Origin: Gammaproteobacteria bacterium UBA7376
GTDB taxonomy: Bacteria > Pseudomonadota > Gammaproteobacteria > Pseudomonadales > Azotimanducaceae
Assembly: GCA_002470275.1 (NCBI GenBank)
Contig: DKNY01000004.1
Coordinates: forward strand, 14,365 to 49,742
DNA: 35,378 nucleotides
Direction: 5' to 3'
This document shows positions 24,794-33,485 of the stretch, piece after piece. How positions within the stretch are numbered: the stretch's first letter is position 1; each line of letters starts with the position of its first letter. The position numbers and the translations under genes are program-made. The notes under the pieces are model-generated. The model made no database searches. It worked only from the letters and a program-made list of their open reading frames with translations, and was not told the origin of the DNA.

Positions 24794-26173
24794 ATGAAAT
24801 TCGATAGAGCACACGCGCCAGACTATTTTCCGTGGGTCGACAGGCAGAGCATGCGGTCGTTTGACCACACGATTATAAAGTCCCGGCTGGATGAACTGAG
24901 GACGATCCGAAAGAAGGGCGATCCTAACGAACTGCTCTATTACTTCAGTGAGGGCATACACGGCAACATGGCGGGTATGGGCTCTCCGGAAATTTATGAG
25001 TCAGAGGACAACAACGAAGCCTTCGATCTGGTTAAGGCCTATGTTGATGAGGTGACCTTGGGACTCTCGCAAATTGCCGATTTCCCGGCGTCGGCCCTGT
25101 CAGACGCGGCAAAGCTGAATTTCCTCCAGCGAACATCCCAAGCCTATGGGCGGTGTGCGCTGATGCTCAGCGGAGCTGGCGCTATGGCGCCCTTCCATCT
25201 GGGCACCTGCACAGCCTTGGCTGCAGAGGGGTTGTTGCCCAACGTTATTTCTGGGTCTAGCGGTGGCGCGATCATTGCCTCCATCATCTGTACACGTAAT
25301 GACGAGGAGCTTTGCACGTTGCTCCAGTCGGAAAAACTCTCAGAAATGTTCAACCTGGTGCACGCCACCTACGAAGAAAATACCAAGCTTTTGACGGGCG
25401 CCGATGTGGCAAAAATAATCGATGCCTGGATTCCGGACATGACCTTTGCCGAGGCCTATGAGAAAACGGGTCGGCATTTGTGTATCTCTGTGGCACCCAC
25501 GGAACTGCACCAGCAGTCAAGAACCCTCAACTCTGTGACCACCCCCAACGTACTTCTGCGCGAATCCATACAGGCCTCCTGTGCAGTGCCAGGCTTTATG
25601 GAGCCGGTTAGGCTGATGGCCCGGGGCATAGACGGGACTAGAGTGCCCTACGTCAGCTCGAGAAGCTGGATAGACGGATCGGTAACGGACGACCTGCCCG
25701 CGGCTAGGCTGCGGAGGATATTTGGCTGCAACTTTTTTATCGCAAGCCAGACGAACCCTATGATTCTCTGGAGCCTGCAAGATCCCAACTCTGCCGGACC
25801 CATGAGCGACTGGATAAATTTTTGGCAGTCAGCTTCCAAGGAGTGGGTTAAGGCGTTTTATCCCCCGGCCCAGCGCATGGTCCAAAATATGTACCCGGTG
25901 AACCTCATGATGAGGATGTATTCCACCATCCTCACTCAGGACTACACGGCTGATGTAAACATCTTGCCAACCCAAAAATTTGTGAATCCAAACGCTATGC
26001 TCGAAATCATCCCGCCGGAAGCCGCCCTGGATTTAGTCAGGGACGGTGAGTCCAACAGCCTGGGTGAAATTCCACGCATAAAAAACTGTATTCAAATTGG
26101 CTTAAAAATCGACAGTTTAATTGCGGAGCTATCCAGTGCCAGCGCGGTGGATGAGCAGACGAGCACTGGCTAG
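24794..26173 (+). CDS. Patatin-like lipase with a DUF3336-type N-terminal region (lipid or PHA mobilising)
   Basis: A 459-aa serine acyl hydrolase. The patatin core begins at CALMLSGAGAMAPFHLG (oxyanion loop), followed by the nucleophile elbow GSSGG with S156 and the dyad aspartate D294 in WIDGSVTDDLP. The N-terminal 115 residues (SRLDELRTIRKKGDPNELLY, SEGIHGNMAGM, KAYVDEVTLGL) resemble the DUF3336 region of triacylglycerol lipases such as yeast Tgl3-5 and plant SDP1. No signal peptide is seen. It is the first gene of an operon with two dehydrogenases (gaps of 40 and 30 bases) and diverges from phaEC. A patatin-family protein is an established granule-bound PHA depolymerase in Haloferax mediterranei, so a PHA-depolymerase role is attractive; a neutral-lipid lipase is the alternative. 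AAAGG lies close before the ATG. Confidence 0.85.
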   Translation: MKFDRAHAPDYFPWVDRQSMRSFDHTIIKSRLDELRTIRKKGDPNELLYYFSEGIHGNMAGMGSPEIYESEDNNEAFDLVKAYVDEVTLGLSQIADFPASALSDAAKLNFLQRTSQAYGRCALMLSGAGAMAPFHLGTCTALAAEGLLPNVISGSSGGAIIASIICTRNDEELCTLLQSEKLSEMFNLVHATYEENTKLLTGADVAKIIDAWIPDMTFAEAYEKTGRHLCISVAPTELHQQSRTLNSVTTPNVLLRESIQASCAVPGFMEPVRLMARGIDGTRVPYVSSRSWIDGSVTDDLPAARLRRIFGCNFFIASQTNPMILWSLQDPNSAGPMSDWINFWQSASKEWVKAFYPPAQRMVQNMYPVNLMMRMYSTILTQDYTADVNILPTQKFVNPNAMLEIIPPEAALDLVRDGESNSLGEIPRIKNCIQIGLKIDSLIAELSSASAVDEQTSTG

Positions 26174-26213
26174 GCCGAAGCTAAGGACATGAATAGATTG
26201 ACCGGGAAAACCC

Positions 26214-27380
26214 ATGAACACATTTGAATTTTCGACCTGCAGCTCGCTTATGTGTGGCGTTGATGCCATTCAGGAACTGCCCGACCTGCTCAAGCGCCTG
26301 GCCGTGGAAAGAGCCCTTATCGTGACCGACCCGGGGCTGATGACAACGGGGATCGTGGACCGGGTGGCCGCCCTGTTTGACGCAAGCGCAACTGATGTCA
26401 CCATTTACTCCGAGGTTGAGGCCGACCCTCCAGAGGCCGTTGTTCTGCGCGCGGCGCAGTTCGCTAGGGAAGCCAAGATCACCGGGGTGATCGGGCTGGG
26501 CGGCGGAAGTTCGCTAGATGTGGCGAAGCTGATCTCGGTGCTCGCCTGCAGTGATCACGACCTCAACGAGCTGCTTAAATCCATTTATGGCATCGACCTG
26601 ATTACTGGCCCCAGGCTGCCGTTAATCCAGGTGCCGACGACGGCGGGCACCGGTTCAGAGGTGACGCCTATTTCCATCGTCACGACGGGGGAGGCGCAGA
26701 AGACGGGCATCGTTTCCAAACGCCTACTGCCAGACTACGCGATCTTGGACGCACAGCTCACCGTTGGTCTGCCGGCCCATGTCACGGCCGCTACGGGTGT
26801 TGACGCCATGGTGCATGCCATTGAAGCCTATAGTTCCAAAAACAAAAAAAATCCCTACTCAGACATGCTCGCCAAACAGGCGCTGCAGATGCTTTCGAGG
26901 AACATTCGCAGAGTCGTTCAAGACGGCAGCGATCTAGCGGCGCGTCAAGAAATGCTGCTGGGGTCCATGCTGGCAGGCCAGGCCTTCGCCAATGCGCCCG
27001 TTGCGGCCGTGCACGCGTTGGCCTACCCGCTGGGCGGACACTTCCATGTGCCTCATGGCTTGAGCAACTCTCTGGTCTTGCCTCCAGTCCTGCGCTTTAA
27101 CGCTAAGGTTGTCCCTGGCCTCTACGCAGAGTTGCTGGACGTAATAAAGCCTGACCACGCGCCTTCCTCAACCAAGGAAAAGTGCGATCAGTTCATCATG
27201 GAGCTGGAATCCATTATCGACGATGTGGCTCTTCCGAAAACTTTGCGCGAATGTGGGGTGGGTCGCCAAGACCTACCAACCCTGGCAAGCGATGCCATGC
27301 TTCAGCAAAGGCTGCTGATCAATAATCCCGTGGCGGTAAATGAACAAGACGCGCTTGAAATATACAACAGTATTTATTAG
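26214..27380 (+). CDS. Iron-containing (group III) alcohol dehydrogenase, possibly 4-hydroxybutyrate dehydrogenase
   Basis: This 388-aa NAD(P)-dependent alcohol dehydrogenase has the nucleotide-binding motif GLGGGSSLDVAK (94-105) and the segment PTTAGTGSEVTP. The metal ligands are D197 and H201 (GVDAMVHAIEAY), H267 (AVHALAYPLGG) and H281 (HVPHG). It shows the full-length fold with no truncation. The next gene encodes a succinate-semialdehyde dehydrogenase. Together they would convert 4-hydroxybutyrate to succinate through succinic semialdehyde, and group III dehydrogenases include 4-hydroxybutyrate dehydrogenases. The substrate call rests on that context; a general short-chain alcohol dehydrogenase is possible. 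Confidence 0.88.
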   Translation: MNTFEFSTCSSLMCGVDAIQELPDLLKRLAVERALIVTDPGLMTTGIVDRVAALFDASATDVTIYSEVEADPPEAVVLRAAQFAREAKITGVIGLGGGSSLDVAKLISVLACSDHDLNELLKSIYGIDLITGPRLPLIQVPTTAGTGSEVTPISIVTTGEAQKTGIVSKRLLPDYAILDAQLTVGLPAHVTAATGVDAMVHAIEAYSSKNKKNPYSDMLAKQALQMLSRNIRRVVQDGSDLAARQEMLLGSMLAGQAFANAPVAAVHALAYPLGGHFHVPHGLSNSLVLPPVLRFNAKVVPGLYAELLDVIKPDHAPSSTKEKCDQFIMELESIIDDVALPKTLRECGVGRQDLPTLASDAMLQQRLLINNPVAVNEQDALEIYNSIY

Positions 27381-27410
27381 TAATTTGTCCTCAACAGAAA
27401 GTATGTAGAC

Positions 27411-28886
27411 ATGACGGAACAAGAAATCCCAAGCCTCAGCCAATACGATTTTTTGCAAACCGACGCACTGATCGACGGCCACTGGCAAGCTGCCATGGAT
27501 GGTACAACCTTCGCTGTGGATAACCCCGCAACCGGGGAAATCATCGCCCAGGTGGCCAACTGCGGCGCCCAAGAAACCAGGCTCGCGATCACCGCAGCCG
27601 CCAATGCACAGGCAGCCTGGGCCCAGGTGCCGGCCAAGCAGAAGTCAAGGCTGCTGAGGGCCTGGTTTGACCTGATCATCGCGAACGAAAACGAACTTGC
27701 CTATCTGCTGACCCTGGAGCAGGGCAAGCCCATGGCGGAAGCCCTTGGGGAAGTGCGCTACGGGGCCAGCTATGTGGAGTGGTTTAGCGAGGAGGTGAAA
27801 CGGATTTATGGCGACGTCATACCGGCCCCAGGGATCGACAAAAGAATAGTAACCCTCAAACAACCTGTTGGCGTAGTTGCCTGCATTACGCCCTGGAATT
27901 TCCCCAACGCCATGTTGGCAAGAAAGATCGCGCCAGCCCTCGCCGCCGGGTGTACCGTGGTGTGCAAGCCTGCCAATGAAACCCCTCTGTCCGCTTTGGC
28001 CCTGGGCTATTACGCTATTGAGGCCGGCATTCCTCCGGGTGTGATTAATATGCTTTGCGGGAAGACGGCGGAAATCGGCGACGAGCTAACCAGCAGTCCC
28101 GAGGTTAGAAAGCTTACCTTTACCGGTTCGACTCAGGTCGGAAAGATGCTCACCGCCGCGTGTTCGCAAACAATGAAGCGAACGTCAATGGAGCTGGGCG
28201 GCAACGCCCCCTTTATCGTCTTCTCGGACGCAAATTTAGATGCAGCCATGGACGGGGTCATGGCTTCAAAATTTCGCAACAGCGGCCAAACCTGTGTTTG
28301 CGCGAACCGGATTCTGGTCTCTGCCGACATATTGGATGTATTTATCGAAAAGCTGTTAGCGCGTTTGGAGAAAGCGGTGGTTGGTCATGGCGTCGCGCCG
28401 GAAACCACCATCGGCCCGCTCATACACCGGCAGGCAGTAGAGAAGGTCGAAGGGCTGGTAGAACGTGCCATCGACCAGGGTGCCGTGCCTCTGACAGCGC
28501 TCGATAAAGCAACCCCCGCCGGTAATTTCGTGGCCCCGGTGGTGCTCAAAGATGTGACGCCCGAGATGGAAATCTTCAGCGCGGAAATCTTCGGGCCGGT
28601 GGCGTCCCTGGTGAGTTTTTCCGATTATGAGCAAGCCATAGCCCTGGCCAATCAGACCACGGCGGGCTTGGCCGCCTACGTTTACACCACGGACCCTCAG
28701 ACCATGATTAGGGCCAGCGAGCAACTTGAGTACGGCATTGTGGGTATCAATGAAGGCATCATCTCAAACGAGATGGCGCCCTTCGGCGGCATGAAGGAGT
28801 CCGGCCACGGCCGAGAGGGATCCAAATATGGTCTGGATGACTACCTGGATATTAAGTACATCTGCCTGGGTGGTCTGGGGCCATAG
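27411..28886 (+). CDS. gabD: Succinate-semialdehyde dehydrogenase (GabD-like)
   Basis: This 491-aa aldehyde dehydrogenase superfamily enzyme oxidises succinic semialdehyde to succinate with NAD(P)+. The catalytic features are N163 in TPWNFPNAM, E261 in SMELGGNAPFIVF and C295 in NSGQTCVCANR. The Cys-Val-Cys-Ala-Asn-Arg string is characteristic of GabD-type enzymes, whose second cysteine gives redox control in some members. FTGSTQVGK is the NAD-binding turn. It is the third gene of the patatin-ADH-GabD operon, 30 bases after the alcohol dehydrogenase. It would feed four-carbon units from 4-hydroxybutyrate or GABA into the TCA cycle. Succinic-semialdehyde preference is likely but glutarate semialdehyde cannot be excluded. 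Confidence 0.92.
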   Translation: MTEQEIPSLSQYDFLQTDALIDGHWQAAMDGTTFAVDNPATGEIIAQVANCGAQETRLAITAAANAQAAWAQVPAKQKSRLLRAWFDLIIANENELAYLLTLEQGKPMAEALGEVRYGASYVEWFSEEVKRIYGDVIPAPGIDKRIVTLKQPVGVVACITPWNFPNAMLARKIAPALAAGCTVVCKPANETPLSALALGYYAIEAGIPPGVINMLCGKTAEIGDELTSSPEVRKLTFTGSTQVGKMLTAACSQTMKRTSMELGGNAPFIVFSDANLDAAMDGVMASKFRNSGQTCVCANRILVSADILDVFIEKLLARLEKAVVGHGVAPETTIGPLIHRQAVEKVEGLVERAIDQGAVPLTALDKATPAGNFVAPVVLKDVTPEMEIFSAEIFGPVASLVSFSDYEQAIALANQTTAGLAAYVYTTDPQTMIRASEQLEYGIVGINEGIISNEMAPFGGMKESGHGREGSKYGLDDYLDIKYICLGGLGP

Positions 28887-28950
28887 GCAGAGCGATCACC
28901 GCGCGGCCAGGTCGCCGGGCTGAACCCACCACTCAGATTAGGTAAATAGC

Positions 28951-28963
28951 AAACCCTGGGTTT
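28951..28963. promoter_or_regulatory. Short perfect palindrome between gabD and the M14 peptidase gene
   Basis: AAACCC-T-GGGTTT is a 6+1+6 inverted repeat 64 bases after the gabD stop and 90 bases before the peptidase start. CTGCTTTG follows it, so it could be a weak terminator or an operator. Confidence 0.3.
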
Positions 28964-29052
28964 CTGCTTTGCCCTTGGTTTCGCTAAAGTCCTCATCCAG
29001 TCACGATAACTCGCAGCCAGCTCGACAGTCTGGCATCCACAGGGCATAAATC

Positions 29053-31689
29053 ATGGGCACGATGGTCTTACCCCGAAACATGGCGCATAGAATCCTAGTC
29101 ACGATTCTGATGGTAGTGGTGGCGATAGAGGTACGCGCCGTTGAATTGACGGACGTTCTGGCAGCGGAACCGGCCCTGGATTCGGCCATCCCAACACCGG
29201 AGCAGGTGGTAGGTCTTGGCGTGGGGCAGCGCCATTGGTTCCATCATGAGATTGTGCACTACCTAGATGCTCTGGCAGCGGCCTCGTCACGGATGCAGCC
29301 TCTTGGCGTTCATGCCCAAAGCTACGGTGGCAGGGCATTGGGGAGCTACGCCATTTCCTCTGAAAGAAATTTAGCGAGACTAGACGAGATCAAAGCAGCG
29401 CGCGCCGCCATCGTCGACCCGGGCTCAACAATCGACCTTGGGGACCAGCCGGCCGTGCTGCATATGATGTATAGCATTCACGGCAATGAACCCAGTGGTG
29501 CCAATGCCACGCCCCTGTTGAGCTATTACCTAGCTGCCGCCCAGGACCCCGCCATTGTTGCCCAGCTGGATAAGGTCGTGATCATTCTTAACCCGATTTT
29601 AAACCCCGACGGGCTAGATCGATTCGCGGCCTGGACCAACAATCACCGAGGTCTGACGCCCAGTGCCGATCCTCTGGACCGTGAACATGCCGAGGCCGCA
29701 CCGAACGGACGTACAAATTACTATTGGTTCGACCTCAATCGTGACTGGCTGCCCCACCAACACCCAGAAAGTCAGGGTCGCGTCGCGTTATTCCACGAAT
29801 GGAAGCCAAACGTGCAGCTAGATTTCCATGAACAGGGCAGTAACAACAGTTACTTCTTCATGCCCGGTAAGGCCGAGAGAACCTATCCATTGACGCCCTC
29901 AATTAATCAAACGTTGACGGCAAAAATCAGTGAGTTTCACAGCAAGGTCTTTGACCGGGACGGCGTGCTTTATTTTACGCGGGAGGGCTACGACGATTTC
30001 TATGTTGGCAAGGGTTCCACCTATCCAGATTTGTTCGGCTGCGTCGGCATCCTATTTGAGCAACCCTCGTCCAGGGGGGCAAAGCAAGACACGATAAATG
30101 GCCTTCTTACGTTTGAGAACGCCATCGTGAATCAGTTGCGAGCCTCGCTGTCCTCCATAGAGGGCACCGCTGCGCTGAAGGATGAACTGCTGGCCTACCA
30201 GCGGAGTTTTTATACAGAGCAGATAAAAAAACAGCGTCGCGGACACTATCTGGCCAAGGCAGAGGGAGACAAAACCCGCCTGCGAGAATTTGTTCGGATT
30301 CTTCAGGGTCATCAGATAAAAGTAGAGGGGATTACCCGAGACATCACCGTGGATGGCACTCGATATCCAGCGGGGGAGACCATCGCCATAGCCCTGGACC
30401 AGCCCAACGCGACCTACCTACGGGCCATGTGGCAACGTCAGGTGACCTTCACGGAAAACGTGTTCTATGACGTTTCAACCTGGACGATGCCCCTGGCCTT
30501 TGCGCTAGATCACACCCCGGACCCGGTCAGGGGAGCGAGCACCGCGCCACTGCCCCAGGACTTTCTGGTTCAGAGCGCGCCCCTGGCAGAATCCAGTATC
30601 GGTTATTTGGTGGACTGGCGAGACTCGGGCTCACCCGAGTTGCTGTATGGATTGCTGGAGGCCAAAGCGAATGTACGCGTGGCGACTCGCCCTCTTGCGG
30701 CTGAAACAGTGAGCAGCGGGCAGATTACCTTTGACTACGGTACGTTGTTCGTTGCGCCTGCCCTGGGCCAGGAAATCCCTTCCAGGGCGCTGGCATTGCT
30801 GCGGCAGGCATCGTTAAGCGGTGCGCCAATATATGCTGCCGCCAGCAGCAATACCCCATCGGGTATCGACCTGGGGAGCCGGGACTTTAAAGTGCTAACC
30901 CTGCCCAAGGTGCTGCTGGTGAGTGGCCCAAATACGTCAAGCTATCAGGTAGGAGAGATATGGCACCTGCTAGATCGGCGGGCGAAAATGCCGGTCACAA
31001 TGGTGGATACCTATCGGTTGTCCAGTGTCAATCTCGACCGTTATAGCCATGTGATTCTTACGAGTGCCCTGGGCAAACTACCAAAGAGTATCCCCAAAAA
31101 GCTTAATGATTTTGTTGGGAGTGGTGGGGTTGTCTGGGCCCAGGGAGCGGCCGCCCTAGGCTGGCTCAAGGATCAACGGCTGATAGACATCCTGTGGCGA
31201 CAGACCAAGGCCGAACAGGCAACGGCGAAAATAGACCAGCAGCGGACGGTGTCCGACGCTGCCTCCGACGAGCTAGAGGCGCTGCTCCCTGCTCGCCGGC
31301 CCTTCGCGGCGGCAAAGGACGAGGCGGCTTTTAAGTTGGTGCGTGGAGCTATTTTGGATGGGATGATTGATCGGACCCACCCCATGGGCTTCGGCTACAC
31401 GAACCAAACGCTGCCCACCTTTCGGCGCGACGCTAAGTTTATGGCGAGGTCCGAAAATGCCTATTCGACCCCAATCCTGTACACCGACACGCCCCTGCTT
31501 TCGGGCTATATGTCTGAGGAAAACCAACAGCTTGCCCGAGGGTCCGCCGGGCTAATTGTCCAGCAGCAAGGACGAGGTGCCTTTGTGCTGTCCCTGGATA
31601 TTCCCGCCTTTCGCGCATTTTGGTGGGGGACTCAGCGACTGTTGCTGAACGCGATCTTCTTTGGGGAGCTACTCGAAGAGCCAGGCTAG
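29053..31689 (+). CDS. Large secreted M14-family zinc carboxypeptidase
   Basis: An 878-aa protein with an N-terminal hydrophobic signal (AHRILVTILMVVVAIEVRA, about 11-29). The peptidase domain has the HxxE zinc motif in SIHGNEPSG (H143, E146), NPDG (184-187), DLNRDW (227-232), the third zinc ligand H259 in LDFHEQGSNNSYFF and the catalytic glutamate E336 in GILFEQPSSRG. The C-terminal half (from about 520) contains a class I glutamine-amidotransferase-like fold, seen for example in SHVILTSALGKLP and GGVVWAQGAAALGWL, as is common in large bacterial M14 proteins. The role is probably periplasmic peptide degradation. The start could also be 29062 or 29080; 29053 is chosen as the first ATG. A decayed second copy of its 3' end lies at about 32459-32664. 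Confidence 0.92.
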   Translation: MGTMVLPRNMAHRILVTILMVVVAIEVRAVELTDVLAAEPALDSAIPTPEQVVGLGVGQRHWFHHEIVHYLDALAAASSRMQPLGVHAQSYGGRALGSYAISSERNLARLDEIKAARAAIVDPGSTIDLGDQPAVLHMMYSIHGNEPSGANATPLLSYYLAAAQDPAIVAQLDKVVIILNPILNPDGLDRFAAWTNNHRGLTPSADPLDREHAEAAPNGRTNYYWFDLNRDWLPHQHPESQGRVALFHEWKPNVQLDFHEQGSNNSYFFMPGKAERTYPLTPSINQTLTAKISEFHSKVFDRDGVLYFTREGYDDFYVGKGSTYPDLFGCVGILFEQPSSRGAKQDTINGLLTFENAIVNQLRASLSSIEGTAALKDELLAYQRSFYTEQIKKQRRGHYLAKAEGDKTRLREFVRILQGHQIKVEGITRDITVDGTRYPAGETIAIALDQPNATYLRAMWQRQVTFTENVFYDVSTWTMPLAFALDHTPDPVRGASTAPLPQDFLVQSAPLAESSIGYLVDWRDSGSPELLYGLLEAKANVRVATRPLAAETVSSGQITFDYGTLFVAPALGQEIPSRALALLRQASLSGAPIYAAASSNTPSGIDLGSRDFKVLTLPKVLLVSGPNTSSYQVGEIWHLLDRRAKMPVTMVDTYRLSSVNLDRYSHVILTSALGKLPKSIPKKLNDFVGSGGVVWAQGAAALGWLKDQRLIDILWRQTKAEQATAKIDQQRTVSDAASDELEALLPARRPFAAAKDEAAFKLVRGAILDGMIDRTHPMGFGYTNQTLPTFRRDAKFMARSENAYSTPILYTDTPLLSGYMSEENQQLARGSAGLIVQQQGRGAFVLSLDIPAFRAFWWGTQRLLLNAIFFGELLEEPG

Positions 31690-31765
31690 CCGCCGTCTCT
31701 TGGCACGGGCTCCCAAGAGGTGCGAGCGAAAGCGCGTTTGAGTGCCGGCCGCAGGGGTCTGATAA
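31690..31765 (-). pseudogene. Remnant of the 3' end of a PNPOx-like gene
   Basis: These roughly 75 bases match the 3' end of the intact PNPOx gene (32683-32760). On the minus strand, CTCAAACGCG(C/T)TTTCGCTCGC is shared, and the match continues to just after the stop codons. The reading frame is shifted and nothing upstream of this segment aligns, so it is a fragment only. It begins directly at the stop codon of the intact M14 gene, just as the intact PNPOx gene meets the decayed M14 copy 1 kb to the right. Confidence 0.65.
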
Positions 31766-31898
31766 GTTTGGAGCCTAGTAGCGAACGGAATCCGCAGCCC
31801 ATTTCTTCACTGGTTTCGGTGATGAGTGTAAGCGCCGTTCGTTTTACACAATTGACATATCTACCTATCATAGTTGGCAAAAAATAAGGGAGCTGATT

Positions 31899-32336
31899 AT
31901 GAAGTTAGGTGGTTTAGCGTGTTTGGTCGTTCTCCTTGGTATATCAACTCAAGCTTCGGCAGCCGATACGCCTGAATCCAGCTGCTCCGGCGTGGCATCC
32001 ATACTGCGAATATCGGAATATGTTGCCGATGGCTCAGAAGCAGGCCTGAGGGAGGCTGCTGCTCAGCACACGGCCTGGTACCGGTCACATGGCGTCACCG
32101 AAAACGAGCAGGTAGTGATACCCCTTATGACCTATGACGCAGATTCCGACGCTCTAAATGGCGATACCCAACGAGTCGCTACACTGCACCTAAACGCCAA
32201 TGCGAGTCGTGATGCCCGGGATCAGCAGGGCGATGACGCCTGGCAGGCATTTATTGCTGAGTACCAAAAAAACACAGAGGTCACTGAGACGCTGTGGCTT
32301 TGCCTGCCTGCAGAGGTCTTCAATACGCCGGGATAG
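31899..32336 (+). CDS. Small secreted protein of unknown function (single-domain relative of the local family)
   Basis: A 145-aa protein with a Sec signal peptide (MKLGGLACLVVLLGISTQASA). The mature part runs from a Cys near the first strand (ESSCSGVASILRISEY) to a Cys near the end (ETLWLCLPAEVF), with a helix (EAGLREAAAQHTAWYRSHG) between. This Cys-bounded alpha/beta unit resembles one half of the proteins at 20760 and 33633, so I suggest a single-domain relative, with modest confidence. AAGGGAG stands six bases before the ATG. A TTGACA lies at 31852 but no good -10 follows. The gene sits exactly between the two decayed gene ends that mark a duplication or recombination event, so it may have been brought in by it. 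Confidence 0.72.
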   Translation: MKLGGLACLVVLLGISTQASAADTPESSCSGVASILRISEYVADGSEAGLREAAAQHTAWYRSHGVTENEQVVIPLMTYDADSDALNGDTQRVATLHLNANASRDARDQQGDDAWQAFIAEYQKNTEVTETLWLCLPAEVFNTPG

Positions 32337-32458
32337 CGAGTGCAATCGACGGGTGCTCAAGAACCAACTATTGGCTAGGCGCCCGGTGAGATATGGACTG
32401 GGTCGGCAGTAGGGTGGCGCTTTAGCACCCATAAAAACTCGGCACGATTCCCAAAAGA

Positions 32459-32664
32459 TAATAGACATCCTGTGGCGGCAGATGCCTGTTCTGGCAAGCC
32501 AAGGCTCGATGGTCGACCGCACTATGAACCCAGCAGCGAGGGCTTCGTGCTTCCAAGATACCCTGGCCTTCGCCCAGTTTGGTGGGGGACACGCCACCGT
32601 TACTGAATGCGATCTTTTTTGAGCGCTACTGAGTGTTACGAAAAGAGTCAGGGTGGTTGCCCAA
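32459..32664 (+). pseudogene. Decayed, internally deleted copy of the 3' end of the M14 peptidase gene
   Basis: Several blocks match the M14 gene in the same order and orientation. ATAGACATCCTGTGGCG at 32461 equals 31183. A block around GATGGTCGACCGCACTATG (32507 on) aligns with the DRTHPMGFG codons near 31370. TTTGGTGGGGGAC...GAATGCGATCTTTTTT (32578-32620) aligns with 31618-31661. Large internal gaps and frameshifts remove any coding capacity. The 342 bases between the small secreted protein and the PNPOx gene hold nothing else that I can recognise. Confidence 0.75.
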
Positions 32665-32678
32665 GGGGACGGTTCCCG

Positions 32679-33242
32679 TCAGGGATTAACCGCTGTCGCC
32701 TGCCACAGGCCATCCACAAGGCGCGAGCGAAAACGCGTTTGAGGTGTGCCGCGCAGGCGTAGGTGGTCCACCTCCTCGGCGGCCAACAGCAGTAACACAA
32801 AGTCATTCGGTGGCGTATCCGGTAGCTCAGGCGCGGGAACATCTGATGGAGTCGATGTGAGCGGCGCGCCCGGCTCGGGCCAAAAGAATTGGGCCTTGGC
32901 GGCATCAGAAAGGTTCCCCCAGGTGGCTCTCCGCTGGACGGAATCCGAGGCCCCATCAGCAGTCAGCTCACCGCGCAGCCGAAACTGCTCCCGAGTATTC
33001 GTGAAGTACCAGCACGCTTCGCCCATAGGTTGCAGGGCGATCTCCGCCAGTTTCTCACTTCGCAGGTCTGTGACCATGCACAGTTGGCTGGAATTTTCGG
33101 TAAACCCCCGAAAGACCACGGTACGATTGGCCGGCGAGCCATCCTCACGCACCGTGGCTAGCTGAAGGTAGCGGTTGTGGGCATCGCGTTTGTTCTTACG
33201 CAGCGCCTCCTTTAACGCGGACTGCCAATCGTATAGGCCCAT
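32679..33242 (-). CDS. Pyridoxamine 5'-phosphate oxidase-like flavoprotein (Alr4036-type)
   Basis: A 187-aa FMN-binding split-barrel protein. The N-terminal strand pattern RYLQLATVREDGSPANRTVVFRGF and the segment LCMVTDLRSEKLAEI, then CWYFTNTREQFRLRGELT, are typical of the PNPOx fold. FFWPEPG and the C-terminal DFVLLLLAAEEVDHLRLRGTP fit the Alr4036-type branch, in which the C-terminal domain closes the FMN site. True PdxH proteins are about 215 aa with a different substrate-binding ending, so a role in vitamin B6 metabolism is not assured. It is convergent with the M14 remnant. Its own 3' end occurs a second time, decayed, at 31690. Confidence 0.85.
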   Translation of the reverse strand: MGLYDWQSALKEALRKNKRDAHNRYLQLATVREDGSPANRTVVFRGFTENSSQLCMVTDLRSEKLAEIALQPMGEACWYFTNTREQFRLRGELTADGASDSVQRRATWGNLSDAAKAQFFWPEPGAPLTSTPSDVPAPELPDTPPNDFVLLLLAAEEVDHLRLRGTPQTRFRSRLVDGLWQATAVNP

Positions 33243-33397
33243 GGCGGAGTATTCCTTGAAGTAGTGAACTGAGGATGGCCAGACGATGGCCTAGCTTAAG
33301 CGCGCTCCGTGGGGAATATAGCGCAAAGCGGTTGGGATTGGGTCGGGCGCTGATCTGAAGTCGGCCCCGGGGTTGGCCGATGTGAGGGCAGTAAAAT

Positions 33398-33431
33398 TGG
33401 TGGAGGCGGCGGGAGTTTAACCCGTATTTCC
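33398..33431 (-). other. 3'-end fragment of ssrA (tmRNA), probable attachment site of a genomic island
   Basis: TGGTGGAGGCGGCGGGAG followed by TTTAACCCG is, on the minus strand, a T-arm (CGGG-TTAAACT-CCCG) plus acceptor arm ending in CCACCA. This is the pattern of tmRNA 3' ends (E. coli: GGGTTCAACTCCCGCC followed by AGCTCCACCA). The tmRNA body that should continue to the right is absent: a protein gene lies there. Such isolated 3' copies arise when islands integrate at ssrA by site-specific recombination. By orientation the island lies to the right. The T-loop has TTA instead of TTC, so the fragment is not under selection as a functional RNA. Confidence 0.7.
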
Positions 33432-33485
33432 AACCGTATTTGAATCAATCACTTACAAGCCTGTATCAGCCAGTTAGACCTCCAG

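Noticed and set aside
24494..26611. CCTGATTACTGGC occurring near 24498 and again near 26599
   Set aside because: A 13-base repeat is expected by chance in 35 kb, and one copy lies inside the alcohol dehydrogenase coding sequence.
31852..31871. TTGACA box upstream of the small secreted protein
   Set aside because: No acceptable -10 hexamer lies 16 to 18 bases downstream, so a promoter is not claimed.
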